34,356 nucleotides of DNA from Nemertoderma westbladi (GCA_032718475.1 JAUCBJ010004198.1:1-34356); one strand, 5' to 3'. Shown: positions 1 to 9,483, numbered from the stretch's first letter. Numbers and translations are program-made. The notes: generated by a model not told the origin, from the letters alone.

Positions 1-870
1 GGCCCTGCATACCTCCAGAAGAAAAATCTTAAAGGAGGCCAATAAATAAAAACCTGAAAGATGATCGAAATCTGATAATAATTCAGAAATAAGCCAGTAA
101 TCAGTAATAGCCTAAAAAATAGTAATAATTATAATTTAAATAGCGCACTACAGTATACAGTATGGTTATGTAAGCGCTGACACAATTCTAAATTCTAAAT
201 TGTATTTAATTTAAAATTTAATAAAACGAAATGGATTTTAACTGATCTACCGGTAGGCCAAAACTTTAAAATCAGCACTCTAAATTACTAAAATGTTACT
301 AACCATTCAGCTAGCGGTTCAGGTTAAAGGTATAGGTTTGGTCAAAAATCAGTGTTCGTGACGAAACCTCGGAATGAATACAGAATAGTAAACAGTGTCT
401 GTTTGTCTGTGTTCTGTAATAAACGTTTGTCTATGCCGCTAGACAACGTTTTATTTGGTTGATCACTGGTTCCATACTACCATAGAGAATGTAATACAAA
501 ATATAAGGGATAATTGTTTGTTACTATTACTATAATAATTAAAATACTCAGATAGGCCTAATCTAATAAGGTTTTTTATCTATCTAAAAAGGCTGCAGGT
601 GTGAAGGAAAGGATGCGGAATTCTGAACAATGTTTGAATGCTGAAAAAGGCTGAATTTGACTGAGTAATGAATATTTGAATATAAGGAAAAAACAGGAAA
701 AGCAGAAATGGTAGAATGTGGAAAGAGCAATAACCATAATTTGTGGGAATGTTGATACAGAAGCAGAACACAGAATGAATCGGAAAGTCTGAAAGTTGAG
801 CTTTATATACGGTCTGAATCTGAATGCTGATTGGTTACTCTATTCTGAGACATACTGTACAGTACAGTGT
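1..870. other. AT-rich region with no gene seen
   Basis: I see no coding region with family resemblance. The stretch is AT-rich with scattered purine-rich GAA-type tracts around 600-780. One AATAAA sits near 418 and a TATATA-like string near 803, neither of which can be tied to a transcript. It lies downstream of the minus-strand BEL/Pao relic, so part of it could be that element's 3' LTR, but no second LTR copy is present to show this. Confidence 0.5.
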
Positions 871-2100
871 CGCTTCAATTTCATTTTCGGCACCAACAAA
901 ATTAGTGCCATTATCAGAGAATATTTGAATAGGGGATCCTCTCCGATTGATGAAACGCCTCAGCACATTGATAAAGGCATCTGTAGAATAATTAACTGCC
1001 ACATCCGATGGCTCGAGAATTGAGGCAGGTAAATAATATAGGCCATCGTTTGACTGAACCACGGCCATATTTTGTGCGAAGGGGGCCAAAGCTACTGCTG
1101 AGAAGGTAAAAGGAGGTTCATAAGGAGTCAGACATTGTGGAGGTAATGAGGCCATCAATTGGTTGCCCCGAAGTGCATGCGTTTTCCTACAGATGAAACA
1201 ATTCTGAACCATTTGTCTGCATAACGAATAAAGGGCGAGTATCCAGAACGTTTGTCTTATTTCTGTAGCAACATGAGAATATCCTACATGACCAAGGCGT
1301 TTATGTGTACTTAACACAATGGATTGAGCGAGGTGATGTTTTGAATCTAAAATTATTGGATATTTGGCATCATAGCTGACAGGTGCCGCGGTAATACGAC
1401 CACCAACACGTAAGAGACCATCATCAGTTAGAAATGGCCTGAGTTTGCTTAACGGACTATTTATGCTCAACTGACCACCTGAGTTGAGACAACTGATTTC
1501 TTTGGGGAACATTTGTCTTTGCACAAAATAGATAATTCGGTATCCAGAGTGTTTCATCTCTGGGTGAGTTATGTTGGTGCCTCTGAGAGGAACTACGAAT
1601 TTGGAGGATATAGAGAAGTGAATGAGGCGTAATAACGAGGCAAAGATAATTCGTAATTTATTCCAACTGAAGTGAAGTTTCAACAATCGATCAATAGCTG
1701 AAACAAAGTACTCTGATTCCTCTGATTGAATGGAATGTACAATGTCTTCATCACAATTATCAATAATGTAGTTTACATATTCTGGAATGGACTCAATGTC
1801 ATCAGTTGTAAATGTTTGAATTTGCTTCCATTGAACATTCTTCCAAGTCGACATGGTCATTGGAAGATGTAGTATTAAGGGAAGAGAGGAAGTTGGGTCC
1901 ATGCCATCAACTGTCCGAATTAAGAAGTTGTAGAGTTGTGGAATCTCTACTGGCTAAGTCAGCAGGATTCTCGTTTCCTGAAAAATGATACCACTGATTG
2001 CGGTCTGAATATAGAAGGATATGGGAAACGTGCCGCATGACATACATTGGGAATGATTTAGAAGGGAGATCATCCCATGATAGATTTATCAGCCACAGGA
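871..2100 (-). pseudogene. BEL/Pao retrotransposon pol relic (RNase H tail to integrase)
   Basis: Read on the minus strand, this is the middle of a BEL/Pao polyprotein. The end of RNase H (2100 down to about 1920) shows the typical NPADLAS motif. An integrase zinc-binding region follows with GHVGY and CFICRK, then part of the integrase core with SDNGTNFVGAE. It is broken in several ways: an in-frame TGA just after NSDS near 1908, a frameshift between about 1860 and 1890, loss of the usual first catalytic aspartate region of the integrase (the expected DxFGPF block reads as an altered string), and truncation right after the second aspartate motif. The reverse transcriptase and protease are absent. 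It belongs to a different BEL copy from the one at 3935-13718. The family call is from established motifs; it is clearly non-functional. Confidence 0.85.
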
Positions 2101-2101
2101 C

Positions 2102-2764
2102 GTGGAGAAACTTAAACTTGAGAACGAAAGTCTGAAGGTTGAAAACGACAACATGGACCAGTATTCCCGTCGAAATAATATATTGGTACATGGAGTTAAG
2201 GAGACGGCTGATCCAGGGGTCGATAAAGTGTACATACGGCAGCTGGTCGAGGATCTCGGCATACTACCGCAGAATATTGACCTTTTCCACCGCCTTGGAT
2301 CATCACCAGTTCCTGTTGAGGGTGGTAAGCCTCACTGCCGCCCTATTATAATTCGGTTTATCGGACACTCTTCTCGACGGACGATGTTTCTCAACAAGCG
2401 GAAACTTCCGAAGGGTATTTACATTTCGGAGCATCTAACGGCTCGTCGATCGGCCCAATTACGACGTGTTACTGCTTTGAAACAGAGCAAAGCAATCCAC
2501 TCAGCGTACTTGCTGAATGGGTCTATCTTTGTTAGGGTTACCGAGAAAAGCGGGCCTGTACGTATTAAAAATGATGGCGACATCAACGAGCTCAAATCTT
2601 CACTTCGCCGCCCACCTGGGGCAGCTGCATTGGCCCACAGGGAACCGTCAGTTGAACGTTTGTCTTCTCTGCGGAAATCCTCAGATCGGGTTGCCAGGAC
2701 GACCAACATTTACGACAACCTACCCGCCGATGATACCAGAGACTGTACAACCAAGGATGTTTAA
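2102..2764 (+). CDS. LINE ORF1p-like RNA-binding protein, 5'-truncated
   Basis: An open frame of about 220 codons resembles the ORF1 proteins of CR1/L2-type LINEs, which coat element RNA and act as nucleic-acid chaperones. The start of the frame is the end of a coiled coil (EKLKLENESLKVEND). The hallmark DQYSRRNNILVHGV follows, then an RRM-like region with FHRLG and RPIIIRF, and a C-terminal part with ISEHLTARR and NGSIFVR. The tail is basic and low in complexity. The true N-terminus is missing because the copy begins at about 2101, right against the minus-strand BEL relic, so the first ATG is only the first one left. It is noticeably more GC-rich than the reverse transcriptase part of the LINE, so it could come from another copy or family. 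Confidence 0.75.
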   Translation: MEKLKLENESLKVENDNMDQYSRRNNILVHGVKETADPGVDKVYIRQLVEDLGILPQNIDLFHRLGSSPVPVEGGKPHCRPIIIRFIGHSSRRTMFLNKRKLPKGIYISEHLTARRSAQLRRVTALKQSKAIHSAYLLNGSIFVRVTEKSGPVRIKNDGDINELKSSLRRPPGAAALAHREPSVERLSSLRKSSDRVARTTNIYDNLPADDTRDCTTKDV

Positions 2765-3141
2765 TATGCCATGGGATCCTATGTTTCATGCATCTCGGGG
2801 GGGGGGGGGGGGGGGGGGGGTCCATTGATTAAGTCTCGTGTCAGCATTATATATATATACATATATACACATTATTGCATTAGTTGTAAATTCTAAATTT
2901 AATTCTATATTCGTACATGTGCCGATGTTTTGTAAACAACTTGAAAGCACAGTTTATTAGACCAATTTATTTTGGTTTTGTCATCAGTTAAGCTAGGTGA
3001 TGGGTTTGGTTTTGCTATCGGGTAGTTAATCCAACTTTAATTGATATTACTTACTAATCGTTAGTTATTAATCTAGTTTGGCCTACGTTGTACAAATTAA
3101 ATAGTTAGATATAATAACATATACCGGTACTGCTGCCTTCA
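2765..3141. other. Spacer between the LINE reading frames
   Basis: After the ORF1 stop the sequence runs through a 24-base G tract and a short AT alternation (2848-2872), then AT-rich sequence without a usable frame. It may be the inter-ORF spacer of the LINE. Confidence 0.4.
2797..2820 (+). repeat. Poly-G tract of 24 bases
   Basis: An uninterrupted run of 24 G residues directly follows CATCTC. Such a run can form G-quadruplexes and is prone to length errors in sequencing, so the exact length is unsure. Confidence 0.95.
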
Positions 3142-3149
3142 TCATTGTG

Positions 3150-3592
3150 TATTGCGTGCTAAGTGACTTGTGCGTTGGTGGATGCGGGGACGCTGCCGTC
3201 TCGGTGTAACGGATGAATCCGGGGCCGGAAAACTTACATTTTGTTTCTCTAGTAGAAAATCAAATGAGTCCATTGCATATTGTGTTTTATGTAATTCTCT
3301 GTACCACTTACAGTGTGCAACTAGTCGTGATGATCTAGTTAGCAACCCTAAAAATTTCTACTGTATATATTGCCATGACACAATTTTCCCCTTCAGTTCC
3401 GTAGTTGATAATGATCCCGATATTTTTCCTTGTTCTTCGTCTTATCATGTTTTACTAAATAACGAATTTTTTTTGGAAAATAGCGGAAATGTAAATAATG
3501 AACCTTTGTCTCTAATAGATCCTGATTCCAACATGGAAACAAATTTTTTCACAAATAATTACGATCCTTATACGTTTTCACAATTTTCATAA
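3150..3592 (+). pseudogene. LINE ORF2 N-terminal cysteine-rich finger region
   Basis: The frame opening at 3170 encodes a cysteine/histidine cluster with CVLCNSLYHLQC followed by FYCIYC. This is the PHD-like C4HC3 pattern found at the start of the main ORF in many CR1-type LINEs, just upstream of the endonuclease. The frame ends at a TAA (3590-3592) and the endonuclease resumes 18 bases later in the same frame, so finger and endonuclease were probably one protein. In a neighbouring frame at 3213-3227 there is MNPGP, which may be a trace of the ExNPGP motif often found just before this finger. If so, an indel separates it from the finger. Binding to nucleic acid or protein is inferred only from the pattern. 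Confidence 0.55.
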
Positions 3593-3610
3593 ACCTTAAA
3601 ATCAAATACT

Positions 3611-3934
3611 CTCAGTTTTTTTCACTTAAATTGCCGTAGCCTGCAGTCAAATTTAAATGACATTTCTACATTTATAGATCTTCTGCAACATCGCTTTTCG
3701 GTAGTATCTTTTACCGAAACTTTCTCTAAGGACGATAGCCGCGTTAAACTGTATGGTTTTCCTGGGTATAAAGCGCCCTATTTGTAACATCGTGGTAATA
3801 CTGTTCGGGGAGGCGTTGCCATGTTTGTTAGGGATGATATGGAGTCAGTACAACGTTCCGATTTAGTAATGCCTGATATAGATAATTTATGGGTGGAAAT
3901 AAATTCCAAAATTCATAATAAAACATTAATAGTG
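3611..3934 (+). pseudogene. LINE endonuclease, N-terminal half (interrupted)
   Basis: This is the first half of an APE-like endonuclease, the enzyme that nicks target DNA to prime LINE reverse transcription. Visible motifs are HLNCRSL near the start, SFTETFSKDD carrying the catalytic glutamate, and GGVAMFVRDD. A TAA at 3785-3787 breaks the frame. The reading frame runs straight into the LTR element at 3935, and the remaining half starts at 13724 in the same frame. The phase is preserved across the insertion once the LTR element and one copy of the 5-bp duplication are discounted. Confidence 0.85.
3930..3934 (+). repeat. Target-site duplication TAGTG, left copy
   Basis: TAGTG directly precedes the TGTT start of the 5' LTR and is found again right after the AACA end of the 3' LTR at 13719-13723. 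Five bases is a usual duplication length for BEL/Pao integrases. Confidence 0.9.
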
Positions 3935-4421
3935 TGTTCGCGGTATTTCAACTTTTCATAACGCGAGTTGAATATTTTTTTGTATTTATTTAAAATGATT
4001 ATTCCGATATTACTACTGGGTGCGGGACCATGGGTTTTGGGCACATTCTATGGACTGGGGGCGATTTATGGGCGAATATTGGGGCGACTTACAGGGTACG
4101 GGAATAATTTCATGTTTATAAGGGCCAGGGGTGGGAGGCAAAGTTAAGCAGTATTCAGGTTAGCCTGAGAACTATTAGGCCCTGGCCAACTTCCTGCTGC
4201 CTGTAGAGGTGGATTTGGTAACGCGCCAGGCCTAAAGGACAAGGACTGCCCTTAGCGGTCCCTGGCCAACAGCAGTTATTACGAGCCTGAAAAGGACATC
4301 GGAACGCCAGCTGCTTGTGTCAGGGATTTGCGATGGGAAACGACACGACAGACCCCGTAGCCAAGCCGTACTGGTTCTCGATGGTCTGGATGATCGTTCC
4401 CTTTGGGGTTCGTGAGGGGTG
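3935..4421 (+). repeat. 5' LTR, truncated
   Basis: This aligns base for base with the first 480 or so bases of the 3' LTR (from 12717). Differences seen: an A/T and a T/C substitution, small indels near 4370-4390 and one further substitution near 4404. Similarity stops at the GAGGGGTGG string shared with the 3' LTR near 13193-13201. After that the 5' copy runs into pol while the 3' copy continues as LTR. The downstream half of the LTR is gone. Confidence 0.9.
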
Positions 4422-5455
4422 GGAACTTTGACTTCACCACCCTCCCCTTTCTGGTTGAAGCCAAGCGAAGAGGAGAAACGAACCACGTTTCTAAAGGAAC
4501 CCGGACAACCCAACGGAGAGAAACCAACCCGTTTAAAATCGCCACTAACGCATCACCAGTGATAAATATCTCAGCCACAATTAACCTTATAAATCGCCGT
4601 TACATGGTCTTCGCCAAAGTAATCCCAGTAAGAATTCAAGGGGTCGGCAAATCCTTGACAACGCTCGCATTCCTTGACAACGGGTCGGACGGAACCATCA
4701 TCGACCGGGATTTCCTCGAGCAACTCGGCCTAGACTATGAGCCTTGCAAACGGCCCATACAAACTATCACCGACCACAGAGAGGTAGAATCCGGGGAAGT
4801 GCAACTCCAGATGGAAGGGGTAATGAAGGGCTACGAGACGGTTAAGCTGACCATCAAGAACGCCTTAGTACACACAGACCTCCGAGTGCGGTTCCGACAA
4901 TCAGCCGAGTACGCCCCCCTCATACAGCTGGACCGAGACGACGTGGATCTAAGGTGTCCGCCGTTGGATGTAAACCGCATCACCCTACTGATCGGACTCG
5001 ATACACCGGAACTACATATACCCACCGGAGATGTCGCACGATCTATAAAGCAGGATGACGGCTTTTACGCTGAACGAACAATAATGGGATGGACACTCTG
5101 CGGCATCAAGGAAGAGACTACCGACACCTATACATACCTTCCTAAATGTCAGATTAAAGAAAATGCAACATCCGTGGGTTATTGCTCAGCTACAGACCTC
5201 GATGAGGATTTATTTCTTGAGACCGAAAAAACCCAGCAAGAGATGACTAAATACTTTAATCTAGAGACCCAAGAGTTCGCTGAAAAGGACGAAAACCCGT
5301 CCGAGGAGGATCAATATTGTATGGATGTCCTGGACCAGGCCACGTTCAATGACGGATACTGGTGTTCATCCATGTTATGGAAGGACCCAAACAAACCAAT
5401 GGCAAACAACGCCAACATGGCCCTTAGCGACTTAAGGGGATTCTACGCCGGCTGA
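4421..5455 (+). CDS. pol: BEL/Pao pol, protease and start of reverse transcriptase (frame-broken)
   Basis: This is the N-terminal remnant of the polyprotein. The aspartic protease, which matures Gag-Pol, is marked by LAFLDNGSDGTII at 4667-4705, where the catalytic aspartate sits in DNGS (variant of the usual DTG/DSG). A typical BEL linker follows with LIGLDTPELH and GWTLCG, where the glycine-rich protease end passes into the reverse transcriptase. There is no genuine start codon: the frame runs out of the truncated LTR because upstream gag is deleted. The frame ends at a TGA (5453-5455), but homology continues in the next frame from about 5449, so one base appears lost in the short stretch 5446-5449. 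This breaks the link between protease and reverse transcriptase. Confidence 0.85.
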   Translation, partial: GNFDFTTLPFLVEAKRRGETNHVSKGTRTTQRRETNPFKIATNASPVINISATINLINRRYMVFAKVIPVRIQGVGKSLTTLAFLDNGSDGTIIDRDFLEQLGLDYEPCKRPIQTITDHREVESGEVQLQMEGVMKGYETVKLTIKNALVHTDLRVRFRQSAEYAPLIQLDRDDVDLRCPPLDVNRITLLIGLDTPELHIPTGDVARSIKQDDGFYAERTIMGWTLCGIKEETTDTYTYLPKCQIKENATSVGYCSATDLDEDLFLETEKTQQEMTKYFNLETQEFAEKDENPSEEDQYCMDVLDQATFNDGYWCSSMLWKDPNKPMANNANMALSDLRGFYAG

Positions 5456-8400
5456 ATGACCAACCCGAGATAAAGGAGAAATATAATACCGTAATCCAAG
5501 GATATCTCGACGATGGATTAGCAGAAATGGTACCACGGAATGAACTGCAAGGGGGTAAAAGAACATATTATCTTCCAACCCACTATGTGGTAGAAGCCCG
5601 GAAGGGCGGTAAAATCCGAGTAGTTAATGATGCCGCTGCTATGTATCAAGGCGAATCCCTGAATAGTCAGCTTTATACGGGGCCCAACATATATAGTACA
5701 CTCATTGGCGTATTGATCAGGTTCAGGGAAAACCGGATAGCATTCACCTGCGACATCAAAGCCATGTTTCACCAGGTTCGTACGCTACCAAGAGACTCAG
5801 ACTGTCTACGTATCCTATGGACGGATAAAACCCTAACTCAACAGGAGATTAGTCAACTTACAATGAAGGATGTAGGCGTAATGCGTATGATCGTCAGGAT
5901 CTTCGGCGCTAAGGACTCACCGGTAGCACGTAGCGACATGCTGAAGAAGACGGCAACCATGTGCGAAAACGAGTTCCCTCCAACCGTCATAGAAACCATC
6001 CGACGATGCTTCTACGTGGATGACGGATGCGCTGGCGCAGATAATGTGGACGAGGCATGTCGGCTAGCAATGGGAATGGTAGAATGTTTAAAGAAAGGAG
6101 GTTTCCCGCTCGTGAAGTTCAGATCCCACGACAAAAAACTTATGGAAATGTTTCCGGAGGACATCCGACTGGACAACAACAAAATGTATTCGGAGGATGC
6201 GGAACACCGTGTACTCGGTATTGAATGGGACATAGAATCAGACGAATTCATTTTCAAATATAAACCCCTACCCAAGCCTATGACGAAAAGGGGATGTTTG
6301 GCGATAAAAAGCGCAATATTTGACCCACTAAATTTCATATCTCCGGTAACCTTGGCCGGAATGAACCTGATTAAGGAAATGTGGATAGAAGGACTGGGAT
6401 GGGATGAAGAACTCCCCCCACACCTCAGCGTCAAATGGAGAAAATGGACGGACCAGCTCGAACACCTACATCTTATGCGGATCCCTCGACCGTTTTTCCT
6501 CGATAAACTACCCACCAATATCTTCCAGCTCCATACCTTCTCGGACGCTTCGAATACCGGAATCGGCGTAGTTACCTTCTTACGAAGACTAAGCAACGAT
6601 GGAAACGGCGATACGAGCTTTTTATTTTCCAAAGCTAAGACAGTATCCGGGGAATTCGTGGCAACGATTCCAAGACTCGAGCTACAGGCTGCAGTTTGGG
6701 CAGTGAGACAGAACCGCATGGTCATGCGGAACCTACGAATCCCCATCGAATCTCAACACTTCTGGGTCGATTCGAGTATCGTTCTCTGCTATCTCCACTC
6801 TCCATCCCGACGTCACACTACGTTTGTAGCGAACCGAGCCACAGAGATAAAACAGTGTACCGGCCGAGAACAGTGGCACCACGTAAACGGGAAAGAAAAT
6901 CCAGCGGACTTATCAAGCCGAGGCGCCACCCCAAAACAACTCGGTAAAAGTAAACTCTGGCTTACAGGCCCGGAATTCCTACAGCAGCCACAATTGACAT
7001 GGAGTACCCGATTCGACCCCGAACTCGATAGCGGAAAATACTCCGAGGACGACAAAGAGATCCGTAAAGTCCATAGAAGCAACGCAGTGGAAATTTATAG
7101 TTGTCTGACTGAGCCTGCAAAGGACTCGGGCAGGCACTATAACGTTGCGACGATCATTCAACCAGCGGCGTCTTTACATCTGTTAATCGAGCGAACTTCA
7201 TCAATGAGACGGCTCATCCACCACGTTATAACCCTTCGCAACTTCCTACGGTGGAAAGACAACAAGCCGATAGTTCAATGGAGTATACAAGAACTCATTA
7301 TCGAGGAGAAGTGTATTGTTGGATATGTCCAGAGAGAAAGTTTCCCCGATGAGTGGGAACAACTCAGTGCGGGCAAGACCTTGAAACCGGACAGCCCAGT
7401 CTACCAACTGAGACCAATGATGGGAGAGGACGGACTGATCCGACTGAATACCTGGATGGCAAACGCCCCGGTCGAATATGAGGTTAAATACCCGGCGCTT
7501 CTGCCCGGAACTTCGATAATAGCCAAGCTATTAATTCAACAATGTCACGAGGAAAACCATCACTCAGGACAGAACTGGATTATAGCTAATATAAGACAAA
7601 GATATTGGATCACACACATCCAGCCACTGATCCGGAAAGTGTTGAAACGTTGCTTTACCTGCAGAAGATATCTAGTGCCACCACTCACACAAAAGATGGC
7701 CGACTTACCAGCCACCCGTCTACAGTCCGATTCCCCACCGTTCTATGTCACCGGAGTGGACTGTTTCGGACCGTTTACGGTCATCGAACAACGATCCAAC
7801 ATCAAATGCTGGGGGGCCATATTTACCTGCCTTAGGTCTAGGGCGATCTACCTAGACATTGTGGTGAACCTTACCCAACACGCATTCATCAACGCTCTGC
7901 GTCGGTTCGTGGCGAGCAATGGGACATGTCGTCACATGTACTCCGATAATGGCACAAACTTTGTGGGAGGAGAAAGAGAACTTAGAGAGGCGATCGAGGG
8001 ATGGTTTACCGATAACACCGCATCCCAAGTCTGGAAGGAACACCAGATACAGTGGCACTTCCAGACCCCCTTAGCACCCCATACGAGCGGGGTATGGGAG
8101 AAACTGATCGACTTAGTGAAACGATCCATGCGCGTCGCTCTAGGAGATACCCGGGTAACCCATGACACCCTCCGCACAACATTCTGCGAGATCACGGCTA
8201 CCCTGAACAACCGACCCATTGTCCCTATCCGCGACGACCCCACAGACCTGGAGCCCCTCACTCCTAACCACCTACTGGGGAGACCCAAAACTCATGTTCT
8301 CCCAGAGACAATGTTTCCGGATCCCAACGATATCGCGAGACATACAAATTGGAAGAAGGCCCAAGCGTTGGCAGCGCATTGGTGGAGAATCTGGGCCCAG

Positions 8401-8718
8401 GAGTACCTCATAACCCTCCGGACCAGGAGGAAGTGGAACAACACCTACAGGAATTTCGAAGTTGGCGACATGGTACTAGTAAAAGAAGACCTTAAAGACC
8501 GCGTCCACTGGCCTGTGGCGCGAGTTGTGACAATACACCCGAGCAAAGACGGACTTGCGAGGACTGTGACGATACGAACGGCAAAGGGCCACTACCAACG
8601 CCCTATCCAGAGGCTGTGCCTTCTTGAAGGCAATGACAGCGGTGACTCTACGAGAGGTGATAAGTTCCCTACTCAAGATCCTGCTGCAGACATTGGTGAC
8701 AATTACAAATGCATTTAA
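5449..8718 (+). CDS. pol: BEL/Pao pol: reverse transcriptase, RNase H and integrase
   Basis: A single open frame of about 1090 codons. Counting residues from the ATG at 5527, the reverse transcriptase has motif A DIKAMFHQV (about 76), FGAKDSP, and the active-site box YVDD (163-166). RNase H follows with FSDASNTGIG, PRLELQAA, WVDSSIVL and NPADLSS. The integrase has an HHCC-type zinc region (HEENHHSG then CFTCRR) and a D,D-61,E-50 core: VDCFGPF (D745), SDNGTNFVGG (D807) and GVWEKL (E858). The C-terminal domain (DUF5641-like) carries FEVGDMVLVKED and RPIQRLCLLEG. All catalytic residues I can check are present and no stop interrupts it. It acts to copy the element RNA and insert the DNA. It lacks its own start because the frameshift near 5448 separates it from the protease. 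Confidence 0.93.
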   Translation, partial: RLNDQPEIKEKYNTVIQGYLDDGLAEMVPRNELQGGKRTYYLPTHYVVEARKGGKIRVVNDAAAMYQGESLNSQLYTGPNIYSTLIGVLIRFRENRIAFTCDIKAMFHQVRTLPRDSDCLRILWTDKTLTQQEISQLTMKDVGVMRMIVRIFGAKDSPVARSDMLKKTATMCENEFPPTVIETIRRCFYVDDGCAGADNVDEACRLAMGMVECLKKGGFPLVKFRSHDKKLMEMFPEDIRLDNNKMYSEDAEHRVLGIEWDIESDEFIFKYKPLPKPMTKRGCLAIKSAIFDPLNFISPVTLAGMNLIKEMWIEGLGWDEELPPHLSVKWRKWTDQLEHLHLMRIPRPFFLDKLPTNIFQLHTFSDASNTGIGVVTFLRRLSNDGNGDTSFLFSKAKTVSGEFVATIPRLELQAAVWAVRQNRMVMRNLRIPIESQHFWVDSSIVLCYLHSPSRRHTTFVANRATEIKQCTGREQWHHVNGKENPADLSSRGATPKQLGKSKLWLTGPEFLQQPQLTWSTRFDPELDSGKYSEDDKEIRKVHRSNAVEIYSCLTEPAKDSGRHYNVATIIQPAASLHLLIERTSSMRRLIHHVITLRNFLRWKDNKPIVQWSIQELIIEEKCIVGYVQRESFPDEWEQLSAGKTLKPDSPVYQLRPMMGEDGLIRLNTWMANAPVEYEVKYPALLPGTSIIAKLLIQQCHEENHHSGQNWIIANIRQRYWITHIQPLIRKVLKRCFTCRRYLVPPLTQKMADLPATRLQSDSPPFYVTGVDCFGPFTVIEQRSNIKCWGAIFTCLRSRAIYLDIVVNLTQHAFINALRRFVASNGTCRHMYSDNGTNFVGGERELREAIEGWFTDNTASQVWKEHQIQWHFQTPLAPHTSGVWEKLIDLVKRSMRVALGDTRVTHDTLRTTFCEITATLNNRPIVPIRDDPTDLEPLTPNHLLGRPKTHVLPETMFPDPNDIARHTNWKKAQALAAHWWRIWAQEYLITLRTRRKWNNTYRNFEVGDMVLVKEDLKDRVHWPVARVVTIHPSKDGLARTVTIRTAKGHYQRPIQRLCLLEGNDSGDSTRGDKFPTQDPAADIGDNYKCI

Positions 8719-8990
8719 ACCCTTCTCATCCTGTTGACAAACTCTTTTAACTGTGATTTATCGACAATGAAAATGGACCCCCTTAAACCATCTGTAACCA
8801 CACAATGGTATTTGTGTTTCCTCGTGTGTTATGTGGAGTCCAGCGTCACCCTGCAGATGTTTCAACTGACGCAGCGTCGTTTATGTATTGTTAACCCTGA
8901 TTTTGGTCATCGGGACCAATGACATTGGATTATTGGAAATGGTAAAGATTTGAAGTGGAATTCATTGTATTCATTGTAGTATGTTATGTT
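8719..8990 (+). other. Spacer after pol
   Basis: I see no gene or repeat here. It is the start of the 1.2-kb stretch between the pol stop and the extra reading frame. Confidence 0.5.
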
Positions 8991-9412
8991 GTCCGTTGCG
9001 TGCGCAGTTCGGGGCGTAGGCGGTGTAACTAGTCCAGCTGTAGATCCCAGATTGCCGCGCAACACCCCCTCTATCCCGTTATTCTGGTGGGTCCATGGTG
9101 CATCCACATGACTTCGACGATAGAGGGTTTTATGTTTCTCAGTCGCGTTATTCTGGTGGGACCGTTGCGTGGATTTTGGGGCGTAGGCGGTGTAACTAGT
9201 CCAGCTGTAGATCCCAGAATGTTGCGTAACCCCATCCCACATGACTTCGTCGACTGAGCTTTATGTTGATGGGAGTGTTATTCTGGTGGGTCCCTGGTGC
9301 ATCCACGTGACTTCACTCCCAGCGTCTTCATTGTCCGTTACGTGTGCAGTTTGGGGCGTAGGCGGTGTAACTAGCCCAGCTGTAGATCCCAGATTGCCGC
9401 GTAACACCCCTT
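8991..9412 (+). repeat. Alternating hairpin-module repeat block inside the BEL element
   Basis: Two modules alternate. Module A (about 70-77 bp) occurs at 8991-9067, 9161-9234 and 9333-9410 and shares GGGGCGTAGGCGGTGTAACT and CAGCTGTAGATCCCAGA. Module B occurs at 9078-9115, 9147-9250 and 9277-9314 and shares GTTATTCTGGTGGG and TGACTTC. Each B core is bracketed by its own perfect inverted repeat: 9067-9075 with 9119-9127, 9138-9145 with 9251-9258, and 9270-9277 with 9314-9321. The three stems differ in sequence. An inner stem also pairs in each B (9087-9092/9102-9107, 9156-9161/9235-9240, 9286-9291/9301-9306). The middle B contains an A copy in its loop. A copies fold through 8995-9002/9056-9063 and 9337-9344/9398-9405. 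Function unknown. Confidence 0.85.
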
Positions 9413-9483
9413 CCACAACAAAGATTTCCCAAAGAAGATGATTGAATGTAGTTGGTAATGATGAAAAGAATCAGACAACTCTA

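Noticed and set aside
6012-6746. Minus-strand open frame of 244 codons inside pol
   Set aside because: It is the complement of a well-supported reverse transcriptase/RNase H coding region and has no family motif.
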